64,000 bases of DNA. Source: Pseudoalteromonas galatheae (GTDB lineage Bacteria; Pseudomonadota; Gammaproteobacteria; Enterobacterales; Alteromonadaceae). Shown piece after piece: positions 1 to 9,849 of the stretch; the first letter of the stretch is position 1; each line of letters starts with the position of its first letter. Where the stretch lies: the NCBI RefSeq assembly GCF_005886105.2, contig NZ_PNCO02000001.1, forward strand, positions 2,539,001 through 2,603,000, read 5' to 3'. The translations under genes were made by a program, and so were the position numbers. A model generated the notes under the pieces. It searched no databases, had not been told where the DNA came from, and saw nothing but the letters and a program-made list of their open reading frames with translations.

Positions 1-267
1 CGTCTGTTCAATGAACACAGCACGGTTCAATTGCCGCAGAATATGCCAAGTGATGTACTTAGCCACTTCAAGAGCGTTCACATCTGTCAACGCCCTATGA
101 ACATGACTAAGAGCACTCATCCTGCCGACCAAGGTCAGGGTAGAGGTGAAGAGCAAAGAGACCGTAAGCGTAGCTTTAAAGATCCACGTAGTGGCGGTGG
201 TGATAAGCGCCGTCCTGAAGGTCAAAGAAGAGAAAAGCGCGAAAGAAAAGAAATTAGCTTTTCTTAA
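1..267 (+). CDS. C-terminal end of an unidentified protein with a basic tail (partial)
   Basis: The reading frame is open from the first base of the window to a TAA at 265-267, so this is the last 88 residues of a gene that starts outside. The first third reads as ordinary folded sequence (LPQNMPSDVLSHF, then CQRPMNM). The remainder is a low-complexity basic tail rich in Arg, Lys, Gln and Gly. Such tails are common on RNA helicases and other RNA-binding proteins, but no catalytic motif lies inside the window, so I name no family. A strong hairpin terminator follows within 25 bases, supporting this as a true gene end. Confidence 0.6.
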   Translation, partial: RLFNEHSTVQLPQNMPSDVLSHFKSVHICQRPMNMTKSTHPADQGQGRGEEQRDRKRSFKDPRSGGGDKRRPEGQRREKRERKEISFS

Positions 268-281
268 TCGACGCTCTTAAG

Positions 282-310
282 AAAAAACCGCTCAACTGAG
301 CGGTTTTTTT
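282..310. terminator. Bidirectional Rho-independent terminator
   Basis: CCGCTCA (288-294) pairs with TGAGCGG (297-303) around a 2-base loop. The stem is flanked by an A-tract (282-287) and a T-tract (304-310). It therefore works on both strands and sits between the end of the partial + strand gene and the end of mtfA on the - strand. Confidence 0.85.
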
Positions 311-321
311 ATTTATATGCT

Positions 322-1152
322 TTAATGTCGTTGCCAATCTCTCGGCTCAAACTGATAGTAGTCTTTTAACAAATTATATAGCTCTGGGTTTTCCTGTTTT
401 AGTTCATGGGGCTTTTCAATAAATGTCTCTGTTACCACGGCAAAAAACTCCGCTTCGTTTGTTGCGCCGTATGAATGAATGGCATGGGGCATATTGTAAG
501 ACAGTTGCATTTTTAAGTGCTGGTAAGCCTTTGATAGCACCCTCCCCCAGTCTTGGTAACTCATTCCTACAGGTAACGCAGGCGTTCCATTCGTCGCACC
601 AGTTTGTTGGTCAAGTTGATGGGCAAACTCATGAAACACCAAGTTGTGACCATCCTCAGGTAATCGATTTCCCTCAAGTACATCGTGCCAACTCAGCACT
701 AAAGTACCTCCAGGCCAAGACTCACCTTGACGAACGGCTTGGTGAAAACTAACCAAACCGGCACCATCTCTAGAAGTTTGTGGCGCGTAATAGCTACTGG
801 GATAGAGTAATATTTCTTTAACATTGGGATAGAGTGGCCAAGCTTGCTTAAGTACCAATAAACAGGCATCTGCGGCAATAATTAGGGTCATAGGTCTTGA
901 TACCGTTAACCCATCTCTACCCAACACCCGTTTCTCGCCAAGAAACCAGACAATATGTTTTTCTAACTGTAAGCGATCGGCATCTGTCATCTTACGGTAG
1001 ATAGGCATGTATTTTAGCAATACTTGCTTATCTGACGCGCTCAGCGTTTGACCTTGATATTTCCTTTGCCACTGCAGTCTTTGAATTTTTTCCCAATTCC
1101 AATACAGAGAAACAAATAGAATAAGGCCGATAATAAGCACTATTTCTATCAT
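322..1152 (-). CDS. mtfA: MtfA-like zinc metallopeptidase (M90 family)
   Basis: The 276-residue product is about the usual length for MtfA (E. coli about 265). It carries the gluzincin motif HEFAH at residues 174-178, followed by QLDQ, and an acidic segment NEAEFFA near 232-238 that should hold the third zinc ligand. Residues 2-18 form one hydrophobic segment, so it may be membrane-anchored rather than fully cytosolic like E. coli MtfA. In enterobacteria MtfA binds the repressor Mlc and adjusts ptsG expression; whether Mlc exists here cannot be seen. It stands alone, ends at a shared terminator and points away from the helicase gene. Confidence 0.85.
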   Translation of the reverse strand: MIEIVLIIGLILFVSLYWNWEKIQRLQWQRKYQGQTLSASDKQVLLKYMPIYRKMTDADRLQLEKHIVWFLGEKRVLGRDGLTVSRPMTLIIAADACLLVLKQAWPLYPNVKEILLYPSSYYAPQTSRDGAGLVSFHQAVRQGESWPGGTLVLSWHDVLEGNRLPEDGHNLVFHEFAHQLDQQTGATNGTPALPVGMSYQDWGRVLSKAYQHLKMQLSYNMPHAIHSYGATNEAEFFAVVTETFIEKPHELKQENPELYNLLKDYYQFEPRDWQRH

Positions 1153-1257
1153 GGCTTTTGGCCTTTATTGAATAAGTCTTCAAATATTAATTGGTACTGA
1201 CTCCGACTTTTTCAAGCAAACTTTGTTACTATGGCGGAAAAATGCAAATGAACTAGT

Positions 1258-3594
1258 ATGTCTCTACCCATTGAATCTTTACACCCTCAGTTTACGCAAA
1301 CACTAAGTGAACAAAATGCGATTGTTGTATGTGCGACAACAGGTTCTGGCAAATCAACCCAACTTCCACTTTGGGCCTCACAACATGGCAGAGTATTAGT
1401 CATAGAACCTCGGCGTATTGCTTGTACCTCTTTAGCTGAGTATGTCGCGGCTCAAAGCGGCTCACCGCTTGGTGATAAGGTCGGCTTTGCAATTCGGTTT
1501 GAAGGGAGGTTTTCACCAGATACTCAGGTAGTTTATGCAACGCCGGGTGTAGCATTAAGGTGGTTTTTTGAGAGCAAACTTGCGGAATTCAGCGTCGTGA
1601 TGTTGGATGAGTTTCATGAAAGACGCTGGGACATGGACTTATTATTAGCGCTCTTGAAGCAGGCTCAATCACACAAGCTAATTGTTACCTCGGCAACGTT
1701 AAACAGCCAAAAGCTAGCCTCTTATTTAGACGCCCCTATCTTAGAATCTGAAGGATTTATTTACTCCGTTGAAGAGTATTTTCACGCCCCTGATCCAAGA
1801 ACTATGCCCCAAAAAGAGCAACTCGATACTCGAGTTTTTGCAGCTTGCCAATACGCATTGGAACATTGCCAGAGCGATATTTTAGTCTTTTTACCTGGCA
1901 AGGCCGAGATCCAAGCAAGCTTAGCTAAAGTGAAAGCGCTGCCAGCGACTACCGTTGGCTTATATAGTGGCTGTAGCCCCGAGGCTCAGCGCATCGCACT
2001 AACCGCACAAAATACACGTCGAATTATTCTCGCAACCAATGTTGCGGAAACCTCGCTCACTATTCCCAATGTCACTTGCGTGATTGACTCAGGGCTTGAG
2101 CGTCGTACTCATTTACGCCTTGGAAAAACCGTATTAGGCTTAGATGCGATTGCAAGAGATTCAGCAAAGCAACGTCTAGGACGCGCAGGACGTACGCAAC
2201 CGGGACTATGTATCCGGTTATATGGCCAATATGCGCCTTTGATAGACAGCACCCCGCCTGAGATCCAAAGAGAATCACTGGCAGAGCTTGTACTTGCGGC
2301 GGGCTGTGCAACAACAGGCGTCTCGTCTATTGATTTTATCGACCCACTTCCTGAAAGCTCACTAAGCAAAGCTAAACAACAGCTAATTACATTAGAAGCC
2401 ATTGATGAACAAAATATAGCAACTCCGCTTGGCAAGCTGCTGTACCCGCTGCCCATCGATTTTGAGTTTGGTTATGTGATCCATAAATTGGCTTCAAACA
2501 CGCTACGTCAAGCGGCTATTGACCTTATTTCGCTACTGTCTGTACCAGCTAGAGTTTACCAGTTACCTAATGATGTGGAGCGCTTAACAAGATTAAATAG
2601 CCGATTTACTCGAGGCTCAGATATAGAAATCGCTATCGCGGTGGTGAGAGGACAAACTGAAGAATTAATTGATATTACGCCTGAGGCGCTCACAGAAGCA
2701 CAGCAATTTAGCGCGCAATTGCGTGAAGCATTCGCATTACCGCCTTTGGATAAGGCAGCCAGTTTTGACCATGACAAACTCGTCATTGAGTTAGCTAAGC
2801 TAATGCCACATTGGGTTTATATCAATAAGCAAAACCGTCGCAATGGCTTTAACAATGGCCTAGCTGAAGTCATGCCTTCAAACCATACTCGCGTATCGGA
2901 ACAGGCAGAAGCATTACTGGTATTAGATACTTTTTCACTCGCAGGTAAGGGTACCAAGCAAGCCAAGACGCTCGCGATGTGTAATGCGGTACTAACGAAA
3001 AAGCAATTACTTGAAATGGGCCTTGGCAACCAGACATTACGCTCTGCCCATATTGATAATGATGAGCTTTGGGGTGAGTTTATTACACATTACGGTGACG
3101 AGGTTTTAGGCCAACAGACTAAGCGTCTTAACAACCCCAAGGATGTTGTTTCCGCCTTAGTATTACTTATCCAAAATAATACGCTATTTTCAGGTTTGGC
3201 CAAGCAAATAGAAGCCAGTATTGAGCAAACAGCATTGTTCTACCAATTTCATGGACGCGATGAACTTGTACCCACACTCAACTCCTTTTTAAGTGAGAAA
3301 CTCACAGCGCTAGGTGTAGAAAGCTATGATGATGTAGCACTAATCGGCGAACAAGACTTGTTATTCAATGAAGTTGAAGCGTGGGAATTAGCACCATTTG
3401 TTGAAAAGTTTCCGCTAACATGGTCAATTCCGGAGCTGACAATGGCAGTAAGTTATAATTTTAAAGGAAAAAGAATCGAGCTTACTCACATCAGCGGTAC
3501 AAGGAAAGATGCACCAAAAAGGTGGGAATTGCCAGCCTGGAGTGGCTTCAAAATACGCTATCGTAAAGCTAGTAAAGTGGTAGATGTAAAGTAA
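1258..3594 (+). CDS. HrpB-like DEAH-box ATP-dependent helicase
   Basis: A 778-residue superfamily 2 helicase. Motif I is TTGSGKS at 27-33, motif II is DEFH at 117-120 (HrpB proteins also have DEFHER here), motif III is SAT at 145-147, followed by ATNVAETSLTIP (motif V) and QRLGRAGR (motif VI). The DEAH family acts on RNA or ribonucleoprotein substrates; the substrate of HrpB is poorly defined. The N-terminal two thirds fit HrpB, but the last ~250 residues do not resemble the E. coli HrpB C-terminal domain as I remember it, so I use the family name only. It is a single gene with an ATG start and its own promoter region between it and mtfA. Confidence 0.8.
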   Translation: MSLPIESLHPQFTQTLSEQNAIVVCATTGSGKSTQLPLWASQHGRVLVIEPRRIACTSLAEYVAAQSGSPLGDKVGFAIRFEGRFSPDTQVVYATPGVALRWFFESKLAEFSVVMLDEFHERRWDMDLLLALLKQAQSHKLIVTSATLNSQKLASYLDAPILESEGFIYSVEEYFHAPDPRTMPQKEQLDTRVFAACQYALEHCQSDILVFLPGKAEIQASLAKVKALPATTVGLYSGCSPEAQRIALTAQNTRRIILATNVAETSLTIPNVTCVIDSGLERRTHLRLGKTVLGLDAIARDSAKQRLGRAGRTQPGLCIRLYGQYAPLIDSTPPEIQRESLAELVLAAGCATTGVSSIDFIDPLPESSLSKAKQQLITLEAIDEQNIATPLGKLLYPLPIDFEFGYVIHKLASNTLRQAAIDLISLLSVPARVYQLPNDVERLTRLNSRFTRGSDIEIAIAVVRGQTEELIDITPEALTEAQQFSAQLREAFALPPLDKAASFDHDKLVIELAKLMPHWVYINKQNRRNGFNNGLAEVMPSNHTRVSEQAEALLVLDTFSLAGKGTKQAKTLAMCNAVLTKKQLLEMGLGNQTLRSAHIDNDELWGEFITHYGDEVLGQQTKRLNNPKDVVSALVLLIQNNTLFSGLAKQIEASIEQTALFYQFHGRDELVPTLNSFLSEKLTALGVESYDDVALIGEQDLLFNEVEAWELAPFVEKFPLTWSIPELTMAVSYNFKGKRIELTHISGTRKDAPKRWELPAWSGFKIRYRKASKVVDVK

Positions 3595-3605
3595 AAGACA
3601 AATCA

Positions 3606-3636
3606 TGAGTATTCAGACAACACACTTGAATACTCA
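3606..3636. terminator. Convergent hairpin after the helicase gene
   Basis: TGAGTATTCA (3606-3615) pairs perfectly with TGAATACTCA (3627-3636) across an 11-base loop, between two convergent genes. Only short T-runs follow on either strand, so termination strength is uncertain. Confidence 0.45.
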
Positions 3637-3657
3637 CTAGTTTACAATATGAAAGAG

Positions 3658-3903
3658 CTACCTATCAGTCGTTGCTGTGTTATTTTCAGCATCTCTTATC
3701 AGGCGCCGAGCATTTTCTCTCTCATATTCAGCCTGCTTTTTATCAACACAACGTTTTCTCTTAAGTTTACTCCCTGTCATAGAACTAACTTCGCAGTTCA
3801 TTTCAATTTTTTTATTGGCTACGCTTTGTTCTGCTTGGGAGTTGTCCGTTGAGCTACACGCAAATAAAAATGAAGTAGCAGCTACTATTATTATTGTTTT
3901 CAT
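3658..3903 (-). CDS. Small lipoprotein of unknown function
   Basis: An 81-residue protein with a lipoprotein signal peptide: a hydrophobic core at residues 4-14 and lipobox LFAC with Cys16 as the predicted lipidation site. Ser17-Ser18 follow, which favours outer-membrane sorting. The mature part is short and charged, with two cysteines (C37 in NCEVSS and C48 in KRKRC) that could form a disulfide. The pattern GSKLKRKRC recalls a widespread group of small proteobacterial periplasmic proteins without known function. AAGGAC lies just upstream of the ATG. It lies between a hairpin and the terminator of the TonB receptor, and appears monocistronic. Confidence 0.75.
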   Translation of the reverse strand: MKTIIIVAATSFLFACSSTDNSQAEQSVANKKIEMNCEVSSMTGSKLKRKRCVDKKQAEYERENARRLIRDAENNTATTDR

Positions 3904-3939
3904 ATCAAGTCCTTCTTTATTTTTGGTTTATAAACACAA

Positions 3940-3962
3940 AAAGCGGGGAAAGTCCCCGCTTT
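3940..3962 (-). terminator. Rho-independent terminator of the TonB receptor gene
   Basis: A perfect 10-bp stem (3940-3949 with 3953-3962, core GCGGGGA/TCCCCGC) with a 3-base loop lies 15 bases beyond the stop codon of the receptor gene. A T-rich run follows on the - strand. Confidence 0.8.
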
Positions 3963-3977
3963 ATTTAAGTTTATTAA

Positions 3978-6722
3978 TTAAAACTTAAATGTCGCCTTCG
4001 CGTAATATTCACGACCAGTTAGGCGGTGAACACGGATAAGAAGACCATTATCACCACGGCTAACATAAGGAGGCTGCTTATCGAATAGGTTGTTAATACC
4101 TAGTGATAGAGTCAAGCTATCCGTCGCGTGATAATAACCAGAAAGGTCATTATAAATTACAGAACCAACGCTGTTAGAAAGTGCATTTTCATTTGGTGCA
4201 GAATCATCCACGCCACTTTGATATTGTAAAGTGTGTGCTAGACCCCAGTTATCGCGGTCATACGATGTACGTAGGTTTGCACGCCATTCATTAAACGCAC
4301 CACGTCCACCATTCGCGATATCCGCACCGTATTTACCTTCTAGCTCATCAACAACCAAACCTTCAGCTTCAAGAGAAGTTTGCTCTAGTAGATGTGTACC
4401 TGCTAGTTTAAAGCGAAGATTACCACCTAGCGCTTCTGTCGCGTAGTTAAAGTCGAAGTCGACACCCTTAGAAGTAAAGAAACCAAGGTTTTGTGTCGAC
4501 AAATCAACACCTACAAGGTTGCCATCTAGGTTACGACGAGGGCTAATACCTTTAGTACCGTAAGCTTCAGGACCTTTGATCAAGTCACAAACTGGTGATG
4601 AGAAGTCTTTACTTCCGTAACATGTCTCACCGATAGTTTCTAGCGTTAGGCTTGAAATTACGTTGCTGATTTCAATATCGTAGTAATCAATCGTCGCGCT
4701 AAAGCCTTCAACAAAATCTGGTGACCATACAATACCAAACGTCTTACTTTCTGATGTTTCTGGACCTAAGTTTGGATTACCACCCAACCATGAGCCCGAT
4801 TGCGCATTAGGCTGTGACCAATTTGGTGCAAGGCCATCAGCAGCACAGTTTTCTTTTAAGATTGCATTGTCACTAGCGCCATAGTTTACACATGGATCTG
4901 TATATGAATTAGCAGACTGAGTATATGGGCGATATAAGTTAGTGATAGATGGAGTACGGAACCCTTCAGAGTAGTTAGCACGAACCATTAACTCTGAATT
5001 TGGGCGCCACTCTAGCGCAACCTTTTTCGTTGTTTCAGCATCGTCAATCAAGTTTACTTCTGTGCGACGTGCCGCAACTGTCAAATCTAAACGCTCAGCA
5101 AATGGTAAGTCAGCAAGTAGTGGAATATTTGCTTCTACATAAAACGCTTCAGTGTTGTATTTACCTACAGAGCCACCTGGGGCTGTACCATAAATAGCAC
5201 CAAGGCCTGATGCACCATCTACGATTGCTTCATAAGACGTTGTAAGGTGTTCGTAACCCACTGCCCAAGAAATCACACCAGCAGGTAGTTCAAAATCACC
5301 TGTGTCACCTGCAAGGTTAAATTGTAGCTGTGTATCGTCTGAAATATTAGTATCAGTAAGTGGAACAATTACCCAGTCAAGCATATCTTGAGTTAAGCTA
5401 TCTTTAACAAACGGGTTCCAGATACCATTTGGTGTACCAGCTACTGCGGCAGTACAATCTGCACTTGCAGCACAAAGCTCTGGATCTACCAGTGTATTCA
5501 TGCGCTCTCTGTGTACACGGCCATCAATAAATTCGTCTTGACGACGGTGGTTTACACCATAGCTAAAGTCCCAATACCAACCGTTTGAAAGCTCACCTTC
5601 AAAACCTGTAGTGATTAGGTACTCATATACGTCAAAATCTGTACGACGGTTGCCTGACTCAGCAAGACGACGGTTTACGTTTAGATCGCCACCGGTGTTG
5701 TTGTTAGGATGTGACTCTGGAACATTCATAGTCCAGAAAGTACCAACAGGTGCAAGGTTTGTTGTACTGCTACGGTGAGTAAACATAGACTCAGAGAAAA
5801 ACTCAATAGAAGTAAAGTCAGTTTCTGCTAACTCGTAACGACCTGCTGCGAATAGGTTATATGATTCGCGTGGTTGATAAAGAATACTTGTAGATGAGTG
5901 ATTATATTTATCACTTGTAACGAATGGTCTTGGGTTGCCATTCTCGTCCATTACGTATCTAGCCGTACCTTCTCCAGGAATTGTGAACGAAGCTGGATAA
6001 GAAGTTGTTGAACCACCACATACAATCTTACCGTTTTCTTCTTCACGCGGACAGCTAGAGAAATCGCGGTCGCGACCATATATAGCATCACGACTATCAT
6101 AACCTGCCGAGATGATTAAGCTACCTTTTTCACCCTCGATACCAGTTACAAAGTTGATTGAATCAGTTTTACCATCACCTTCTGATGTTTCTTGATAACG
6201 GAACTCAAGCTCTGTACCTGTGTAATTTTTCGCTGTAATAAAGTTTACAACGCCTGCAATTGCATCAGAACCGTAAATAGTAGATGCACCGTCACGAAGT
6301 ACGTCAACGCGTGCAATAGCTGCCATTGGGATTGTGCTGATATCACCACTAAAACGACGACCATTTAATAGTACTAGAGTACGTGTTGAACCCAGACCAC
6401 GAAGGTTCATAGTTACAGAACCATTACCGCCATTGTTTACGTTGGAGCCGTAGCTACCACCGCTAATTACTGGTAGTTGCTGAACAAACTGCTCAAGCGT
6501 AGGAACACCTGAAGCTTTAATGTCTTCCATTGAGAAAGAGCTTACTGGCATTGCAGTTTCTAAATCGGTGCGCTTGATGCGAGAACCAGTAACTTGGATT
6601 CGCTCTACGCTTTCAACTGAAGCGTCTTCTTCAGCTACAACTGCTGCACTGAATACAGCAGTCGATGCCGCACCAAACGCTAAACCAAGGCGTACGGCCT
6701 TGCTTACTTTATTATTTAACAT
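3978..6722 (-). CDS. Large TonB-dependent outer-membrane receptor
   Basis: A 914-residue protein with a signal peptide (about 1-30, ending AVVA). A TonB-box-like stretch RIQVTGSR follows at 41-48, then a plug domain (about 57-165, with LRGLGSTRTLVLLNGRR) and a long beta-barrel ending in the typical terminal aromatic residue (KATFKF). It should import a ligand across the outer membrane using TonB energy. The large extracellular loops are rich in Asn and Gly and contain several Cys pairs, as in receptors of marine Alteromonadales for peptides or glycans. The ligand cannot be deduced: no degradative enzyme or regulator sits beside it. AGGGAG lies upstream of the ATG. Confidence 0.85.
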   Translation of the reverse strand: MLNNKVSKAVRLGLAFGAASTAVFSAAVVAEEDASVESVERIQVTGSRIKRTDLETAMPVSSFSMEDIKASGVPTLEQFVQQLPVISGGSYGSNVNNGGNGSVTMNLRGLGSTRTLVLLNGRRFSGDISTIPMAAIARVDVLRDGASTIYGSDAIAGVVNFITAKNYTGTELEFRYQETSEGDGKTDSINFVTGIEGEKGSLIISAGYDSRDAIYGRDRDFSSCPREEENGKIVCGGSTTSYPASFTIPGEGTARYVMDENGNPRPFVTSDKYNHSSTSILYQPRESYNLFAAGRYELAETDFTSIEFFSESMFTHRSSTTNLAPVGTFWTMNVPESHPNNNTGGDLNVNRRLAESGNRRTDFDVYEYLITTGFEGELSNGWYWDFSYGVNHRRQDEFIDGRVHRERMNTLVDPELCAASADCTAAVAGTPNGIWNPFVKDSLTQDMLDWVIVPLTDTNISDDTQLQFNLAGDTGDFELPAGVISWAVGYEHLTTSYEAIVDGASGLGAIYGTAPGGSVGKYNTEAFYVEANIPLLADLPFAERLDLTVAARRTEVNLIDDAETTKKVALEWRPNSELMVRANYSEGFRTPSITNLYRPYTQSANSYTDPCVNYGASDNAILKENCAADGLAPNWSQPNAQSGSWLGGNPNLGPETSESKTFGIVWSPDFVEGFSATIDYYDIEISNVISSLTLETIGETCYGSKDFSSPVCDLIKGPEAYGTKGISPRRNLDGNLVGVDLSTQNLGFFTSKGVDFDFNYATEALGGNLRFKLAGTHLLEQTSLEAEGLVVDELEGKYGADIANGGRGAFNEWRANLRTSYDRDNWGLAHTLQYQSGVDDSAPNENALSNSVGSVIYNDLSGYYHATDSLTLSLGINNLFDKQPPYVSRGDNGLLIRVHRLTGREYYAKATFKF

Positions 6723-7345
6723 TGATTACTCCCTGATTTTTTTTATATGAAGCAATGCAAAAATTTATTCCTATTAAACATAGACTTGCTACGCCCCTAA
6801 TTGGACCAAAACAGAAACAAATTGATACATGACGCAGTTATACTACTTTCAGCACCAACATAGGGTCAACATCCATTTTCATATTTTAAACCAACAAGCC
6901 CCCAAATTAACAACAAAACACCAAGAAATAGCCATAAAATACAATGGGTTAAAAAATAAGAAATAAGTTCAATTTTTTATAAAATTTTTCTTGGTGCTAA
7001 TTTAAAAACACAGAATCGGAACATGGGATTAACAAAAAACAAAGAGATTGGTTAGTTTATGCTCAAACCCATCAATTGTTGATTGGAAAAAGTACACCTG
7101 AAAAATGTTGTGAGGGATCTACTTTGATACTGGTGTTTATGATCTCACAATATATAAAGCTTTTTTATAAAAAATTAATTTAACACGTGAGTCATCTGCA
7201 ATGATGATTTATTACTCGTAAAGGTCGCTATATCGACAAAATTGTTAATAAGCCTTCTTTCCCAGTGAGAAGCAAGGCATATCCTATTTGCTCTAACAGG
7301 TAGAAATAGATTGATCTTCCAATTCACTTGAAAGGCAAATAGGCT
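6723..7345. other. 623-bp intergenic region between the receptor and polB
   Basis: An AT-rich stretch with no convincing open reading frame. The part next to 6723 must contain the receptor promoter. Near the polB end, GCCTT (7252-7256) and AAGGC (7274-7278) can form a bulged hairpin followed on the - strand by a T-rich run, a weak candidate for the polB terminator. I see no tRNA, riboswitch or repeat family in the rest. Confidence 0.5.
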
Positions 7346-9694
7346 CTAATGCAAATCGAAGCTTTGTTGTCCATCAGAACGAATTGATAATTTTGAAGCA
7401 TTTGGAAGCATCTGATATATAGGCAAAATTTGTTTTTCAACGTATTGATAATAATCAATATCTACGAGCTTGCCTTGCTGCGCGAACTTTGGCCCATCAG
7501 TACTTAAGTAATACGGTATTTGCGCCCCCTTTTTGGCGGTCTGCAACAATCCATCTTCGATAGCCTGTTTCGCCGCTTTTACCTGAGGAGGGATATTTTT
7601 TGTATATAACTCAACAGACTTACCAAGTTTCTTTTTGTAAACGAGCTTTTCGTCTACTTTTCCAGCGAAAATCTGATTTATATATTGGTGGGTGATCTCA
7701 ACCGTGTCGAGCCCATCAAACAGCGCGCGAATAATTGCTTGTTGATATTCTTTGGCGATTTCCGTCCAATCACTACGCACGGTCTCCATGCCTTTAAAAA
7801 CCAGCTTGTGCTTGCCAAGCTCTGTGATCTGCCCAACATATCGCTTTTTAGAGCCGACTTCTTGACCACGAATGGTAGGCATAAAGAATGGGCTATAGTG
7901 TGTTTCAAACTCTATTTCTAAATGACTGTGGAGGCCAAAGCTTTCCATCAGCAATGCGCGCCAGCGCTCGTTAATTTCCATCATCAACTGCTTGCCTATT
8001 GTTTGGCATGCTTCGCTACTCAAAGACTCAGGTAAACAGACGAAAGTTGAGTCAGTATCACCATAGATCACTTCATATCCGAGCTCTTCAATCCAAGCTC
8101 GAGTTTGTTGCATTATTTGATGACCGCGCATCGTTATTGAGCTTGCAAGACGTGGATCGTAAAAACGACAGCCTTTTGACCCAAGTACGCCGTACAAGCT
8201 ATTCATGATGATTTTTATCGCCTGTGAGAGCATCATATCTTTGTCTAATTTGGCTTGTTCACGTGCGCTGGAAAGCGCTGCGACTAATCCCGGTAAATGA
8301 TGTTCCGTGCGACTAAATTTACCTTTATTAAAGCCATCTATAGCATGCTCAGGATGCTGTAACCCTTCTATCAACCCCATAGGGTCTATGCAAAAAGTGC
8401 GGATAATTGAGGGGTAAAGGCTTTTAAAATCCAGCACCAAAATATTTTGGTAGAGGCCCGGCTTTGAATCCATGACATAACCACCAGGACTGTCAAAGTT
8501 AATGCCATGCTCAGATAAGTTTGGTGCAATGTAACCGCTACGGTGCAATAAGGGTAAATACAAGTTGGTAAACGCAGCGACTGAGCCACCCATTTTCTCA
8601 AGCTCCAGTCCCGTCAGCTGAGTTCGAGCGAGGGCAAATTCAAGTAAGTTTAGTTTACTAAAAATGTCTAACACCAATTGACAATCTTGTAAGTTATACG
8701 CCGCGAGCGCAGGTTTATCATGATGAAACTGTCTGATGATTTCCTCAAGCCTGTCATCTTGTGCAATAAGCTTGGTGCGACCCAAAATCTTCTCAGCCAC
8801 AAAGCTCAGTTTAAATGTTTCAAAGTGATAGGTCGCATTTTTCATCATATCGATGCCATCTAGCATCACTCTCCCCGGAATAAACACCCGGGTATAGTTA
8901 CCTTTGAAGGTCGACATCGCTCCGCCATCTCGCCCTATCGTAAGTGCGACACTGTTAGCCTGCGCGCGTTCCACAAGTATTGCGGCATCGAACTCAATCA
9001 CGTTCCATCCGATTAACACATCTGGGTCTAAACGATTCACTTGCTTGACCAGCTCTTCTAGTAACGCAATTTCATCTTCAACCCAAACTACATTGACGGC
9101 AGCATGTTGCGCCTCACCTATCATGATCACTAGTTTTTCCGTATCGGTCGCTAGACCTACCGAAAATAAGACCCCCTCGCCGTTGCATTCTATATCGATA
9201 GAAAGCATTTCAAGGTGTGGTCTATAATCATCGCAAGCCTTAAATTGCGCCTGAGTAATTTCAATGTAGCCCGGTTTTTGCGTGGCTTTACCTTTGACCC
9301 AAGCGGCTCCGCGAATAAAGCGCTCCATTAAATAGCGGTCGGAATGGCGAATATCCTCTTCATATAATGCGACTTTATTTTCAAGTAGCTGTTTTGCGTC
9401 ATAGAAGTGGCTCAAGGTGCGAAATTTTACAACACAGACGGGGGCTTGATCGAAGTGCTTTAATTGACTTGGCGAGATACTACACTGCAACTGAGCGCGA
9501 CTTAGCAGCTGTTCTACTTCTGTTTTTTTATCTTGTTTAATGAAAAAAAGTGGCTGCTCATCCTCTACCCACACCTTGAGTAACTGGTGTTGCGATTTGA
9601 GCCAATAACACAAGCGCAGTTGGCCATTTACCTGCATCTGCTGTCTCGATAAAACAAAGCCCTGATATATCGCTTGTGCCAACTCCAATACCAC
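7346..9694 (-). CDS. polB: DNA polymerase II (B family)
   Basis: At 782 residues it matches E. coli Pol II (783). All motifs are present: 3'-5' exonuclease I with D167-I-E169, exonuclease II IGWNVIEFD (D236), exonuclease III YNLQD (333-337); polymerase A SLYPS (425-429), polymerase B KIIMNSLYG (494-502) and polymerase C YGDTDS (544-549), with metal ligands D545 and D547. It acts in damage tolerance and replication restart, and in E. coli it is LexA-regulated. The proposed start is a GTG at 9694 with only a weak ribosome-binding site (TTTAGG); a TTG a few codons inside is an alternative. It diverges from dinG, another SOS gene in E. coli, across 155 bp. Confidence 0.95.
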   Translation of the reverse strand: MVLELAQAIYQGFVLSRQQMQVNGQLRLCYWLKSQHQLLKVWVEDEQPLFFIKQDKKTEVEQLLSRAQLQCSISPSQLKHFDQAPVCVVKFRTLSHFYDAKQLLENKVALYEEDIRHSDRYLMERFIRGAAWVKGKATQKPGYIEITQAQFKACDDYRPHLEMLSIDIECNGEGVLFSVGLATDTEKLVIMIGEAQHAAVNVVWVEDEIALLEELVKQVNRLDPDVLIGWNVIEFDAAILVERAQANSVALTIGRDGGAMSTFKGNYTRVFIPGRVMLDGIDMMKNATYHFETFKLSFVAEKILGRTKLIAQDDRLEEIIRQFHHDKPALAAYNLQDCQLVLDIFSKLNLLEFALARTQLTGLELEKMGGSVAAFTNLYLPLLHRSGYIAPNLSEHGINFDSPGGYVMDSKPGLYQNILVLDFKSLYPSIIRTFCIDPMGLIEGLQHPEHAIDGFNKGKFSRTEHHLPGLVAALSSAREQAKLDKDMMLSQAIKIIMNSLYGVLGSKGCRFYDPRLASSITMRGHQIMQQTRAWIEELGYEVIYGDTDSTFVCLPESLSSEACQTIGKQLMMEINERWRALLMESFGLHSHLEIEFETHYSPFFMPTIRGQEVGSKKRYVGQITELGKHKLVFKGMETVRSDWTEIAKEYQQAIIRALFDGLDTVEITHQYINQIFAGKVDEKLVYKKKLGKSVELYTKNIPPQVKAAKQAIEDGLLQTAKKGAQIPYYLSTDGPKFAQQGKLVDIDYYQYVEKQILPIYQMLPNASKLSIRSDGQQSFDLH

Positions 9695-9712
9695 CCTAAA
9701 ATAGACGAATCA

Positions 9713-9728
9713 CTGTAATTATATCCAT
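9713..9728. promoter_or_regulatory. Degenerate LexA-box-like site upstream of polB
   Basis: Read on the + strand the 16-mer starts CTGT and ends CCAT, so it fits CTG-N10-CAG except at the last base, and the inner part of the second half-site is also off. It lies 19 bp upstream of the proposed polB start in the polB-dinG divergent region. The position fits an operator, but the match is poor, so this is a suggestion only. Confidence 0.3.
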
Positions 9729-9849
9729 CTGTTTATTGAACATAAAGTCACAAACAGAATAAAACCTATCCGTTAACGCAGTGATTAACTAAAAATCGAG
9801 ACTCAAGTGGTAGGCTTGCTTTATATCAGGACTCTAGGCTAAATAGATT

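Noticed and set aside
423..752. 109-codon open frame opposite mtfA
   Set aside because: It lies entirely inside mtfA, whose zinc motif and length make it the real gene.
9729..9757. CTGTTT...AAACAG inverted repeat as a LexA box
   Set aside because: The half-sites are separated by 17 bases; LexA needs CTGT-N8-ACAG in 16 bases.
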